A DNA stretch of 64,000 bases from Hyphomonas sp. GTDB lineage: Bacteria > Pseudomonadota > Alphaproteobacteria > Caulobacterales > Hyphomonadaceae. The stretch covers positions 310,001 to 374,000 of the forward strand of contig NZ_JALHLS010000002.1 of the NCBI RefSeq assembly GCF_022844445.1, given 5' to 3'. Positions 9,639-18,364 of this stretch are shown one piece after another; the first letter of the stretch is position 1; each line of letters begins with the position of its first letter. The notes below the pieces were generated by a model. It was not told the DNA's origin. It was given only the letters and a program-made list of their open reading frames with translations, and made no database searches. A program made the position numbers and the translations under genes.

Positions 9639-9992
9639 TCAAGCGAGGGCGCGGGCGAGGGCGTTGATCAGGGCGTCCTTGCGGCGCTCCCAGTCGGGCA
9701 ACTGGTCATAGGGGATCATCAGGGGATGGGTTCTGGCGGCGACATCTTTCTTTGCGCCCCAAGTCCACCCGTCGCGGGTTTTCTGGGCGAGCCACTGCTC
9801 GTGCTGGGAGCGGCCGTCCGCGCCGCCATTCTCGAGGGCGTGAAGGACGCTTTCGCGCGTGGAGGCATGCATCCAGTCCGGCGCCTCATCCCAGCCGGGG
9901 ATGTCGTGCTGTCCATGGGCCGCGGCCCAGCCGCGAAGGGCTTCGTGGACGGTGCGGGAAATAGCGTCGAGATGGTCGGGCAGCGGGGGCAT
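9639..9992 (-). CDS. RyR-domain protein
   Basis: This small protein ends convergently against the DUF1353 gene. The body matches the RyR domain of ryanodine receptors and its bacterial relatives: VHEALRGWA near the N-terminus, W-D-E-A-P-x-W, then HEQWLAQKTRDGWTWG, and THPLMIPYDQLPDWERRKD near the end. The ATG at 9992 places the start just before the conserved helix, as in other short bacterial RyR proteins. A longer GTG start at 10058 is possible and would add 22 basic, low-complexity residues. Neither start has a clear ribosome binding site. RyR domains are thought to sense small ligands, and nucleotide-derived messengers have been suggested for the bacterial forms. Proximity to two TIR proteins makes a signal-sensing role attractive but unproven. 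Confidence 0.75.
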   Translation of the reverse strand: MPPLPDHLDAISRTVHEALRGWAAAHGQHDIPGWDEAPDWMHASTRESVLHALENGGADGRSQHEQWLAQKTRDGWTWGAKKDVAARTHPLMIPYDQLPDWERRKDALINALARALA

Positions 9993-10103
9993 GGGCGGAG
10001 TTTCAGGGGATTGGGCCCGCGGGGCAAGAGCGCGCGGCAGCTTGCCCCGGCGTGACACTGCATTGTCACTGGACGCGGGCGAGGGTGCGTTTTAGTCCGA
10101 GGT

Positions 10104-10892
10104 ATGACACAGACACCTCCGCGCCTGCTCGCCTTTGAAACGATCCGCAATTTCCGGGATTTCGGGGGCTATGACAGCCGACATGGCGGCCGGGTGCGGA
10201 TGGGGCGGCTGTACCGCTCTGGGCACCATGCCGAGGCGAGCGAAGACGAACTCGTGAAGATGGACGCGCTCGGCATCCATGTGCAGGCGGACCTGCGCCG
10301 GCCGGACGAGCGCGACAAGCAGAAGAGCCGGTTTGCGCCGCCGGTGGTGATCACCCATGATGGCGGGCGCGAGAGCGAGGCGCCGCACATGCGCTTCCTG
10401 ACGCAGGTGACGGTGGACGCGGCAGCGGCCGACGAGTGGATGGGCGAGTATTACGAGAAGGCGCCGTTCAAGGCGCACCATCAGGCGCTGTTCCGCGACT
10501 GGTTTGTGAAGCTGGCTGAGGCGCCAGGCGAGGCGGCGGGGCTTGTGAACTGCGCAGCCGGCAAGGACCGCACGGGCATTCTCTGCGCACTGACGCATCA
10601 CATTCTGGGCGTGTCGGACGCGGATATCCGGGCCGATTATGACCTGACCAACGAAGCCGTGGGCGTGAACCAGCGGCTGCCGGAAGCGGCGGCCTATTTC
10701 AACCAGATGATCGGCAAAGACCTGCCGGCAGAAGTCTACCGCCCGTTCATGGGTGTGCACCTGAAGTATCTCGACCGGGCATTTGCCGCGATCAACGCCG
10801 GCGCAGGTTCGCTCGATGGGTATCTGATGGACGTGCTGAACGTGGATACGGCGCTGCAGGCGGAGCTGCGGGCGAAGCTGATCGAGGCTTAA
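10104..10892 (+). CDS. tyrosine-protein phosphatase (Y_phosphatase3/IphP type)
   Basis: A 262-residue cytoplasmic protein. The N-terminal RNFRDFGGYDSRHGGRVRMG and LYRSGH stretches are typical of the Y_phosphatase3 family. The catalytic P-loop is CAAGKDRTG with nucleophile C150 and the invariant Arg. This family removes phosphate from phosphotyrosine or phosphoinositides; the substrate is not deducible. It is divergent from the RyR gene, with about 110 bases between the two likely starts. No kinase gene is adjacent. Confidence 0.88.
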   Translation: MTQTPPRLLAFETIRNFRDFGGYDSRHGGRVRMGRLYRSGHHAEASEDELVKMDALGIHVQADLRRPDERDKQKSRFAPPVVITHDGGRESEAPHMRFLTQVTVDAAAADEWMGEYYEKAPFKAHHQALFRDWFVKLAEAPGEAAGLVNCAAGKDRTGILCALTHHILGVSDADIRADYDLTNEAVGVNQRLPEAAAYFNQMIGKDLPAEVYRPFMGVHLKYLDRAFAAINAGAGSLDGYLMDVLNVDTALQAELRAKLIEA

Positions 10893-10979
10893 GCCGGGCC
10901 TGCGTCTGGCTGCTTCACACGCTGTTCATCTCCGTTAAGGTTTTCGTTCAGGTTGCTGCCAGAAGGAAAACCGACGCCG

Positions 10980-13418
10980 GTGCGTATCCTCGTGAGGTTA
11001 CTCGAATCGGCCCGCGACTTCGTGGTCGGGCTGGCGCGGTGGACGACGCGGGTGCCGGCTGTGGCGGTGCAGGGCGGACAGCGGCGGACGCTGGGCGTGT
11101 TCCTTCTGGTTTTTTTTGGGCTCTATTTCGGAACGCTTGCCTGGTTCGGTTGGATCAACGGAGCGCTGCTCATCAATGGCAAGGCGCGGTGGAATGCATT
11201 CCAGTTTGCTGATCTTCGCGCGCGGGCAGTGGCGCTCTATGACAGCGAGGGGCGGTATTTCGGGATCGTGCATCCGGAGACCGAGCATGACCACCTTGGC
11301 GAATTCGAGCGCGCGGACCTGAGCCGGTTTGCGATGTCGCCGGACCACAAGGCCGTGCCGGTGGCGGAGGCGCCGCCGTACTTCTGGCGCTGCGTGGTGT
11401 TCACCGAGGACCGGCACCGGGGCGAATGGCGCAACCGCTACGGCGTGGATGTGGGACATCTCGCACGCCTGCCGATCAGCCAGCGGGGCGGCTCGACCAT
11501 CGAGATGCAGCTCGCCCGGTCGATGTGGAAGATGCACTCGCGCAATTCAGATCCGGTGTGGCGCAAGTTCTACGAGCTGAGTGAGGCGCCGGTGCTGAAC
11601 CGGTATCTCGTGAAGAACGGCGACACGCGCGGGCTGGAGCGGTGGTTCGCGCAGCACATTCCGCTGGTGCAGGGCGGGGGCGACGAGCAGGGCAGCATCT
11701 ACGGCGTGTATGCGGCCGGGCAGTTCCTGTTTGGCAAGCGCGCCGAAGACCTGGACCCGGCCGAGCAGTTGGTGCTGGCGGCAGCGGTACGCCGGCCGAT
11801 TGCCTGGCCAGCGAGCGAGGAGGCGCGCGCCGAAATCCTGTACGACCTGATCGGCGTGGAGGAAGACCGGCGGCGGGCGCTTTTGTGCGCGGGCGAGGAT
11901 GCGCGGCTGGCCGACGGGACGCGGGTGATCGACAGCCGGGCGCTTCGGATCGCGACCCGGGCGCGGCTGGCGGAGCTGCGCGTGCCGGCCAATGTGGGCC
12001 GGACGGAAGCGGCTTTCCTGGACGTGATGCGACGGGGGGGGATGACGGCGGAGGTGCCGCTGGTGGCGCCGATGCGGCTGGCGAAGGAACTGGCGCCCAA
12101 CGTGCAGCGCGAAGTGGTGGCTGAGTTGACGGACCTGCTGGCGCCCGTGACGGCGGCGCAGGCAACAAAGGCCGTTGATCCGGCGAAGCGCCTGCCGACG
12201 CGCCTGCAGGGCACGCACCCCTGGCGCGGCAAGGTGCGCGAGGTCGAGGTGACGCTCGACGTGGCGAAGAATTCGGAGTTCCGGGCGCGGGCGCGTGAGG
12301 CGGCGATGACGCTCGGCGAGCAGCTGGTGGAGGGCGGGCGGTTTCGGCAGGGCGCACTGCCGCAACGCGTCGTGAATGAACTTGGCAGCCTCAGCATCAA
12401 GGACGGCGACACGGCGCTGGTGGTCGCGGCGGCGGACCAGACCGGACGGATCGTGCGCTATTACAATTCCTCGGCGACGACGGCGTATTCCGGTTTTGGC
12501 GAGACACGGCCCCTGGTGCCAGGCTTTGGGCGCGGGGCATATGACCGCGCGTTCGAGACGCGCTCGATCGGCTCGGTCGCGAAGCTGGCGGCGGCGCTGC
12601 TGCTGGCTGAAGGCGGGCAGGATGATCCGGGCCAGACGGTGAGCAATGCGTGCATGCAGGGACTGCAGCAGCGATGTGCGACATCGGCTGTAGGTGCAAC
12701 GCCGGCGCGGGTGACGCTGGCCCGCGCGTTCGGTTCGTCGCTGAACCCGGCGCTGGTGCGCGCGCTGGGCGAGGGCACGTCGATCGAGCGGATGCTGGAG
12801 CTGATGAACGCGTTCGGGTTTTATCTGCCCGAGCGCCACCGGCAGACCCCGATGGCGACGAACCTCGCGCTTGGCCGGTTTGCCGGACGCCCGCGCGCCG
12901 TGCACTGGCTGGCGGCGGCGGCGCTGCAGGCGGCGCAGGGCGAGACCAGCGCGGTGACACAGCCGTTCTTCGTGGAACGCTACCGGCTGATCGAGGCGGC
13001 GGCGGACGGTGGTTACAGCTTCCGGCTGGAGACGCCGGAGCGCACAACGCTGACGCTGGCGGAGACGATCGGCGACGGGCAGGCCCGGTTCCTGCGCGAC
13101 GTTTTGAGCCAGCCGATCTGTGACACGAAGGATGGCACGTTGCGGCGGCTGTCGGCCTGGTGCGCCGACGCGCGCAAGGATGTAGCGCTGCATATAGCGA
13201 AGACGGGATCGGTTTCGGCGGGGTCGCTGGCGGCGTATAACGAGTCCGACTTGTGGATCGCCGGCGGCATCGAGTTTGCGGACGGGCGTGCCTATTCCTA
13301 TGTCATATCGCTGGGCGCCGGATCGAACCGCGGCGCTTTCGCCAAGGACCTTGGCGGGGGCGTTCTGGCGCCGGTTGCCGATGTGTTGCTACGTGATCTC
13401 CTGGAGGACGCACCTTGA
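10980..13418 (+). CDS. class A penicillin-binding protein (GT51 transglycosylase plus transpeptidase domain)
   Basis: GTG at 10980 is preferred because AGAAGGA lies 12 bases upstream; the frame also opens at a TTG at 10953. A membrane anchor (FLLVFFGLYFG) precedes a GT51 glycosyltransferase with the FTEDRHRGEWRNRYGVD motif and QRGGSTIEMQLARS. The C-terminal half holds a divergent penicillin-binding fold with S-V-A-K, SSLN and K-T-G motifs in the right order (S541, about 595 and K750 counted from the TTG). It would polymerise and perhaps crosslink peptidoglycan in the periplasm. The sequence is more divergent than a housekeeping PBP1. It overlaps the next gene by four bases, implying coupling to that membrane protein. 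Confidence 0.83.
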   Translation: MRILVRLLESARDFVVGLARWTTRVPAVAVQGGQRRTLGVFLLVFFGLYFGTLAWFGWINGALLINGKARWNAFQFADLRARAVALYDSEGRYFGIVHPETEHDHLGEFERADLSRFAMSPDHKAVPVAEAPPYFWRCVVFTEDRHRGEWRNRYGVDVGHLARLPISQRGGSTIEMQLARSMWKMHSRNSDPVWRKFYELSEAPVLNRYLVKNGDTRGLERWFAQHIPLVQGGGDEQGSIYGVYAAGQFLFGKRAEDLDPAEQLVLAAAVRRPIAWPASEEARAEILYDLIGVEEDRRRALLCAGEDARLADGTRVIDSRALRIATRARLAELRVPANVGRTEAAFLDVMRRGGMTAEVPLVAPMRLAKELAPNVQREVVAELTDLLAPVTAAQATKAVDPAKRLPTRLQGTHPWRGKVREVEVTLDVAKNSEFRARAREAAMTLGEQLVEGGRFRQGALPQRVVNELGSLSIKDGDTALVVAAADQTGRIVRYYNSSATTAYSGFGETRPLVPGFGRGAYDRAFETRSIGSVAKLAAALLLAEGGQDDPGQTVSNACMQGLQQRCATSAVGATPARVTLARAFGSSLNPALVRALGEGTSIERMLELMNAFGFYLPERHRQTPMATNLALGRFAGRPRAVHWLAAAALQAAQGETSAVTQPFFVERYRLIEAAADGGYSFRLETPERTTLTLAETIGDGQARFLRDVLSQPICDTKDGTLRRLSAWCADARKDVALHIAKTGSVSAGSLAAYNESDLWIAGGIEFADGRAYSYVISLGAGSNRGAFAKDLGGGVLAPVADVLLRDLLEDAP

Positions 13419-15337
13419 AGTTTCCATGGCAACGCAGCGATAGCGAGCAGGGTCCTTCCGCACCCGGAGGACCGGGATTCAATGCTGGGGCGGTTATCGA
13501 CTCCACCGCGCAGCGGCTGGGCCAGCTGGGCGCGGCAGCGAAGGCGCTGCCGATATTTGCATCGGTACCGATGTTCAGCCTCGCAGTGTTTGTGACGATC
13601 TCGTTCATTGGGACGTATACGGGCATGCTGGAAGTGCTCCAGTCCGGCGACAACAGTTTCGGCTTCTGGGGCGTGACGGGCGTTTTCCTGTTCATCTTCG
13701 CCACGACGATCATCATGGCCTACTCGGTCAGCGAGATGTTCCGTTCGGGTCGTGATTTCTGGCCGCGCGTTTCGCTGGTGATCACTTATATCGTGACGCT
13801 GCTGATCTCGGTGAGTTTCGGATTTGCGTTCTACTGGACGCAGCTGGAGGCGCGCACGCAGGCCGTGGGCGATGCCGAGCGCTACCTGACGGTCTTTGAC
13901 CGCGAGATCACGGTGGCGGATACTCAACTGGCGGGGACGCTGGCGACGCTGACGACGCTGAATACGAACTTCACGGCGCTGTCGGCGGCGGAGCGCGAAA
14001 GCGGCAATCAGTGCGGCGAAGTCTCTGGCGGTGGCGACGGGCCCCGCACGCGCCACCTGGCGGCGCGGGCGGGGGAGATCAATGCGCTAGTGATGGCTCT
14101 GACGCCGCAGATTGCGAGCGTGAGGACGGAGGCGGAAGTGGTGCGCACATCGATCGAGACGGTGCGCGAGCTGGGCGCGAAGGGCGCCAGCGAAGTGACG
14201 CCGGCGCAGCGCGAGGAAGTGTTCCGCGCGGCGGCGGGGGCGGCCAACAAGGCGGGCGCGACGCTGGAGGCGCTGGCGACAAGCCAGAGCGTGCAGAACT
14301 ACATCACCAACCTGCGGACATGGGCGGGCGAGTATGGCAACCCTTCATTGACGCGCGTTGAGGAGGGCACTGGTACGCCGTTCAAATGCTACAACACGAC
14401 AATCGCGAGCCAGCTGAACGGCGTGGCAGCGGATCTTGAGGCGCTGCCGGTACTGCCGATTTCGGAGCTGGACAGCTATGCTGGCGCGGCGGCGACGCGT
14501 GAGGCGCTGGACCGGTTCTGGTTCACGCTGACGGCGCCGTTGCGTGGACTGGTCGACGGGCCGCAGACGCAGACAGAGACTGAGCGCGAGGAAGCGGTAC
14601 GGCGCGATGCGATCCGCGAGGCGCTCGGTACACGGACGGATGAGGCGGCCAGCGACAAGATGTCGAGCATGGACGTGAAGGAACTAGTGGAGGGCCAGCA
14701 GGGCCTGCGGCGCAACGATGCGCTGCCGCTGGGCCTCGCCATCGTGATCGACGCCCTGCTCTTCCTCTCGGCGCTGTGGAGTCAGCCGACAGAGAAGTTT
14801 GCCGCCTTCTCGCGCATGATGCGGGAACTGCGCGGGGAGAAGGAGCGGCCGTTGGCTCTGGTGCAGGGCGCGCATGAGATCCAGGACAATCCGGATTTCA
14901 GTTTCCTGAGGCCCTATGTGTTCACGCATTTCGATGAGGTGTACCTGGCGCTGCCGGTGAGCGGGACGCTGGCGGAGGAGCAGGCGACGCAGATCCTGAA
15001 TACGCTGAGGATCGCATGGCAGGCGGGCAAGATCATCAAGCGGGCGAGCGTGTCGTCGGCGACGATCGAGCGGCAGCTGGCCGCGTCCGGCAGCCGGCTG
15101 GTGCAGAAGCCGCAGAATGACAATGAGGTTGGGCCGGGGGCACGCTACGAGGAGGACATGGAGCCGGTGGCGGCGTCGCCGCTGCCGCTGAAGCTGCCGA
15201 AATCGCACGCGAACTTCGTGGCCTACCGGTTCCTTCCGGGGGCGTTCGAGCAAATGGTGCTGCAGGCGATGATACCGGACATGCCGGGCGCGGAGGATGA
15301 GGCCCGCGGCGACGCTGAGAGGCGTCCGGAGGCCTGA
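13415..15337 (+). CDS. four-helix membrane protein with large coiled extracytoplasmic domain, unknown function
   Basis: A 640-residue protein whose TTG start overlaps the stop of the penicillin-binding protein gene, so translation is probably coupled. Three transmembrane helices lie near residues 48-72, 84-108 and 120-142. About 290 residues rich in Ala, Glu, Thr and Gln follow, probably helical or coiled, with an isolated Cys pair. A fourth helix (about 435-455, GLAIVIDALLFLSALW) precedes a 180-residue C-terminal domain. I do not recognise a family. The overall form, a few helices around a long helical periplasmic arm, suits a scaffold or sensor at the envelope. The coupling points to a role with peptidoglycan synthesis. 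Confidence 0.75.
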   Translation: MKFPWQRSDSEQGPSAPGGPGFNAGAVIDSTAQRLGQLGAAAKALPIFASVPMFSLAVFVTISFIGTYTGMLEVLQSGDNSFGFWGVTGVFLFIFATTIIMAYSVSEMFRSGRDFWPRVSLVITYIVTLLISVSFGFAFYWTQLEARTQAVGDAERYLTVFDREITVADTQLAGTLATLTTLNTNFTALSAAERESGNQCGEVSGGGDGPRTRHLAARAGEINALVMALTPQIASVRTEAEVVRTSIETVRELGAKGASEVTPAQREEVFRAAAGAANKAGATLEALATSQSVQNYITNLRTWAGEYGNPSLTRVEEGTGTPFKCYNTTIASQLNGVAADLEALPVLPISELDSYAGAAATREALDRFWFTLTAPLRGLVDGPQTQTETEREEAVRRDAIREALGTRTDEAASDKMSSMDVKELVEGQQGLRRNDALPLGLAIVIDALLFLSALWSQPTEKFAAFSRMMRELRGEKERPLALVQGAHEIQDNPDFSFLRPYVFTHFDEVYLALPVSGTLAEEQATQILNTLRIAWQAGKIIKRASVSSATIERQLAASGSRLVQKPQNDNEVGPGARYEEDMEPVAASPLPLKLPKSHANFVAYRFLPGAFEQMVLQAMIPDMPGAEDEARGDAERRPEA

Positions 15338-15441
15338 CGGAGAACGTAAACAGCTTCTTTACGGATTCTGCGGATGGTTGGCGTCAGACCGGTGGCGGCC
15401 GCAGAAGGCTCGGGCTGCCCGGCTGATGCGAGGCAGACCCC

Positions 15442-15972
15442 ATGACCCAGTCCAGATCGCCCGCCGGCGAAAGGCTTCCCACGGTGCCCGACGTGATCGG
15501 CCGGTTGGCCGCAGCAGCGCGCCAGGGAGACGACCTGAAGGTGCAGCTGATTGCCCGCAGCCCGGACACCAGGGTGGCCCGGGATATGCTGGCGCGGCTC
15601 CCGGAGTTCGAGGCCCAGGGCGTTGGTTTTGAGGCGATTTTCACGAAGCTGAGCGGCACGGATGTCGTCGCGGCCGTGGCGGCGGTCTATGGCGACGAGA
15701 CGGCGCGCCGGACCGTGCGCGTGGTGAACGTGCCCGAGCAGGGCGAGATTGTCGAACAGGTGAATTTCGGCCGCGTGGCCGTGTGGACGGGCAGGCCGTT
15801 GAAGGCCTGGTTTTCGGCCTCGTTCGAGGAAGGCAACTTCTCGATGACGGGCCGCGACACCGGTCAGGCGAAGCTGGCAGGCGCGGCCTTTCGGGCGCTG
15901 TGGAACGTGGCGGCAGCGCCGGCGAACGATGCGGCGCCTGCAGCGGGGCACACGGCGTTGTCCGCAGGCTGA
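15442..15972 (+). CDS. hypothetical protein
   Basis: A 176-residue protein, not recognised. The N-terminal half is helical (RLAAAARQGDDLKVQLIARSPDTRVARDML). The C-terminal half alternates beta-like stretches (RTVRVVNVPEQGEIVEQVNFGRVAVW) and ends in an Ala/Pro-rich tail. No signal peptide, membrane segment or catalytic motif is visible. It lies 104 bases after the membrane protein gene on the same strand and has similar GCG/CTG-rich codon use, so it probably belongs to the same cluster. Confidence 0.6.
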   Translation: MTQSRSPAGERLPTVPDVIGRLAAAARQGDDLKVQLIARSPDTRVARDMLARLPEFEAQGVGFEAIFTKLSGTDVVAAVAAVYGDETARRTVRVVNVPEQGEIVEQVNFGRVAVWTGRPLKAWFSASFEEGNFSMTGRDTGQAKLAGAAFRALWNVAAAPANDAAPAAGHTALSAG

Positions 15973-16015
15973 GGGATCAGCCGCTATTCGATTTTTCCGT
16001 GAATTGAAGCATGGG

Positions 16016-16040
16016 CGCCCGCAGGTGACGGCAGCGGGCG
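16016..16040. terminator. hairpin between convergent genes
   Basis: Arms CGCCCGC and GCGGGCG, seven perfect base pairs with an 11-base loop, lie between the convergent hypothetical genes ending at 15972 and 16042. There is no long T-run on either strand, so termination is plausible but weakly supported. Confidence 0.4.
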
Positions 16041-16041
16041 T

Positions 16042-16560
16042 TCAGCCTGTGCGGAAGGACTTGCGGCCGAAATAGGGGTTCGGGCCGGCGGGGGGCGACG
16101 GAGGTGTCTCGTCCTCCGAGGGGGCGTTGACCGTTTCGTCCGTGGCCGGATCGGCGGCGACGGTCTCTTCCGCGGACGGATCGGACGGAATTTCAATCTC
16201 GGCCTTTGGCGCAGGTTCCTCTGCGGCGGCCGCAGGCGTCAGCAGCGTGCGGATATAGCCGATGGCGGCGCGGGCGGTGGAGACTTCAAGGTCCGGCGCG
16301 GCCTTGTCGAGCCGGCGGGCGAGCTGTTTTGCCTGGTGATGCGACAGGGTTTTCAGCTGGCCATCGAAGATTTCCTCGCCGACAGCATCGCGAAGGGCTG
16401 TGAGGCTCGCGTGTGTCTGGCCGGCGGAGACCAGCAGTTTCTTGACGATGAGGCCGGCCGCGGCGGCCCAGTCCTTGTCGGCGATAGCGGAGAAGTCTCC
16501 GCGCGCCGCGACGAGTGCCTCGATGGCCCTCAGACCGGGGGAGCCGCCGCCAAAACTCAT
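16042..16560 (-). CDS. hypothetical ParA-partner protein
   Basis: A 172-residue protein whose ATG overlaps the stop codon of the upstream ParA-like gene by four bases, so the two are translationally coupled. Residues 1-110 are helical (LRAIEALVAARG, WAAAAGLIVKKLL, LSHHQAKQLARRLDK). The C-terminal 60 residues are a disordered, acidic Pro/Glu/Ala tail. It has no recognisable ParB, helix-turn-helix or ribbon-helix-helix motif. By position it is the likely cargo adaptor or regulator of the ATPase. That is inference only. Confidence 0.65.
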   Translation of the reverse strand: MSFGGGSPGLRAIEALVAARGDFSAIADKDWAAAAGLIVKKLLVSAGQTHASLTALRDAVGEEIFDGQLKTLSHHQAKQLARRLDKAAPDLEVSTARAAIGYIRTLLTPAAAAEEPAPKAEIEIPSDPSAEETVAADPATDETVNAPSEDETPPSPPAGPNPYFGRKSFRTG

Positions 16561-17441
16561 GCGAGCTTCTCCCGTACTTCGACGAGAAGCTTCTCGATGA
16601 TGCCGAGCGCGTCACCCGGCCATTTGGCCTGAAGCGTGGGGTCCGGTCCGAGTTCGATCGGGTTCGAGGCGAAGCCGGATTTCAGCGGGATGATGGTGCT
16701 GAACATCGCGAACTCGGTTTCCTTGGCATTCGACGCATCCCGCATCGCGCCGAGGACAACCTGCTGGTGGGGCGTGTTGTCGAAGCGCGTGGCGAGCACG
16801 ACGGGCAGTGTCGCAATATCCCGGTTACGCAGATTCTTCATGATGTCACCGGTGAACAGGTCAAGGCCGAGCGTCGACATGAAATCAGGGATAGTCGGCA
16901 CGATGATCAGGTGGCTGGCGGCGAGGACGGTTTCAGTCATCACCGAGATGCCGGGCGGGCAATCGAACAAGATCACGTCATAGTCGGCCTTGAGCAGGTT
17001 CAGGTCGTCGCGCAGGCGCTTGCCGACCTGGTTCTGCAAGGCCTCCATGGCGTAGCCCTTGGCGGTAAGTTCGAAGATCAGCTCGCGCTCCGTTTTTCGC
17101 AGACGCGGCGAGGAGGGGATAAGGTCCAGCGGCAAGGCTTTGCCCTTGAAGGTGACGTCGCTGGCATTGGTGACGATGAATTCGGACAAGCGGCGCTGTT
17201 CGCCGGCGAAGAAGTTTTCCAGCAGCCAGTCGGAGATGGTTGCGTAGTCGTTGATCGCCCGGAACAGGTGTTCGTCGCCGGCATGACCGAAGATCAGCAG
17301 CGAAGCATTGGCCTGAGTGTCGAGGTCGATCACCAGCGTGCGCATGCCGGCGGCGGCAAAGGCTTCGGCAAGGCTGACACAGGTGGTGGTCTTGCCGACC
17401 CCGCCTTTGGAGTTGGCAATCGAAATAACGCGGGCCGACAT
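16557..17441 (-). CDS. ParA/MinD-family ATPase
   Basis: The start at 17441 gives MSARVISIANSKGGVGKTTT at the N-terminus, which is the normal position of a ParA deviant Walker A. An upstream extension of 24 residues to 17513 is unlikely. Other motifs are VIDLDTQANAS (Walker A') and VILFDCPPGISVMTE (Walker B/switch II). The length, 294 residues, fits small ParA proteins without an N-terminal DNA-binding domain. Such ATPases position plasmids, chromosomes or protein clusters along the nucleoid. There is no parB neighbour; instead it is coupled to an unknown protein. A perfect inverted repeat lies 57 bases upstream. Confidence 0.88.
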   Translation of the reverse strand: MSARVISIANSKGGVGKTTTCVSLAEAFAAAGMRTLVIDLDTQANASLLIFGHAGDEHLFRAINDYATISDWLLENFFAGEQRRLSEFIVTNASDVTFKGKALPLDLIPSSPRLRKTERELIFELTAKGYAMEALQNQVGKRLRDDLNLLKADYDVILFDCPPGISVMTETVLAASHLIIVPTIPDFMSTLGLDLFTGDIMKNLRNRDIATLPVVLATRFDNTPHQQVVLGAMRDASNAKETEFAMFSTIIPLKSGFASNPIELGPDPTLQAKWPGDALGIIEKLLVEVREKLA

Positions 17442-17497
17442 GGAGTTTCTCTCTTTCGGTCTAGTCCGTTTCTGACCCCGGGTGATGGCAGATTTAG

Positions 17498-17521
17498 AGG
17501 CACAAGAAAACACTTGTGCCT
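17498..17521. promoter_or_regulatory. perfect inverted repeat, candidate parA operator or centromere-like site
   Basis: AGGCACAAG and CTTGTGCCT are perfect 9-base arms around AAAACA. The site sits 57 bases upstream of the parA-like start (minus strand), in AT-richer DNA. This position suits an autoregulatory operator. A single copy argues against a multi-repeat parS. Confidence 0.55.
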
Positions 17522-18353
17522 ACATTTTCTGGGTAAGCGGCAATAAAAAATTCCTAACGATTCAAAGCATCGGGAAATACAGGCTGCAAATCGCGCCGCT
17601 TGGGTCCGGTAAGGGGTGCGGCGGGGTTTGCTTCATGGCCGTGCAGACAGACAGCGCGCGGCCAGGCCGCCATGACATCGACATGGCCTTTTGGAATCAG
17701 AGCGCAGGCCAGTGCGCAGCGCGCGGGATGCGGGGTAGCGGATCTGCGGCGCTTACCTGCGCAACGCAGTGGGGTACAGGCGTGTGCGGATGGTTGCAGA
17801 AGTGGCAGCGGTGTTGCTGCTGCGCAGCCGAGCCATGCAGCCGGTAGGGGATTCAGCGTCTTGCTGAAGGCCTGGGCGATCCGTGGGCGGACGGGTCAGC
17901 AGCGTATGGTGCGCCGCAAGGCAGAATGCTGGATACCGATGCTGCAGGCGATCCTTTTCCATCCGGCGGCGGAACTCCGGCCGGACCTGACCTGGAAGGT
18001 GGGCGGTAGAAGAACACCGACGCTCGCCGTCACCCGCCAGGACAACCTGCCCTGGCAGCCGTACCGCCTTCGCGTTCGCACCGGGCTCGGCCGCTGATGG
18101 CGCCGGGGACGGTACCTCGCGCATAGCCGGGCCTGCCCGGAGGCGCCGAATGCCGGGCGGGCTGCGGGGGAGTTCGGCCTCGGCGGCAGTTACGAAAAGG
18201 CCGGATCGAGACCGAATCGGCCGGCCGCGCCGTGCCGGAAGGCACGATTCCGGCCGCCGGCCGCTGAGACAGGGCCGGATGGCCGCACCGGGCCATGGCT
18301 TTCAATCCGGCCCGGATCACCTTACCTGTAGGTCCAACACGGCATTTGCGGCG
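17522..18353. other. 0.8-kb region without a recognisable gene
   Basis: Between the parA promoter and the dnaJ-like gene I see no coding sequence I can support. Open frames exist (for example 17600-18097, plus strand) but their translations are rich in Arg, Trp and Cys with no domain-like character or good ribosome binding site. The first 60 bases are AT-rich and probably promoter DNA; the rest is GC-rich with short internal palindromes. It may be the remains of a decayed gene. Confidence 0.5.
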
Positions 18354-18364
18354 AGGAGCCCGGT

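Noticed and set aside
11547-13193. Minus-strand 548-residue open frame inside the PBP gene
   Set aside because: Antisense to GT51 and transpeptidase motifs. Its composition is rich in Arg and Gln without any recognisable family.
17600-18097. Plus-strand 165-residue open frame in the gene-poor region
   Set aside because: Composition is Arg/Ala/Trp/Cys-rich with no domain-like pattern, and it lacks a convincing ribosome binding site.
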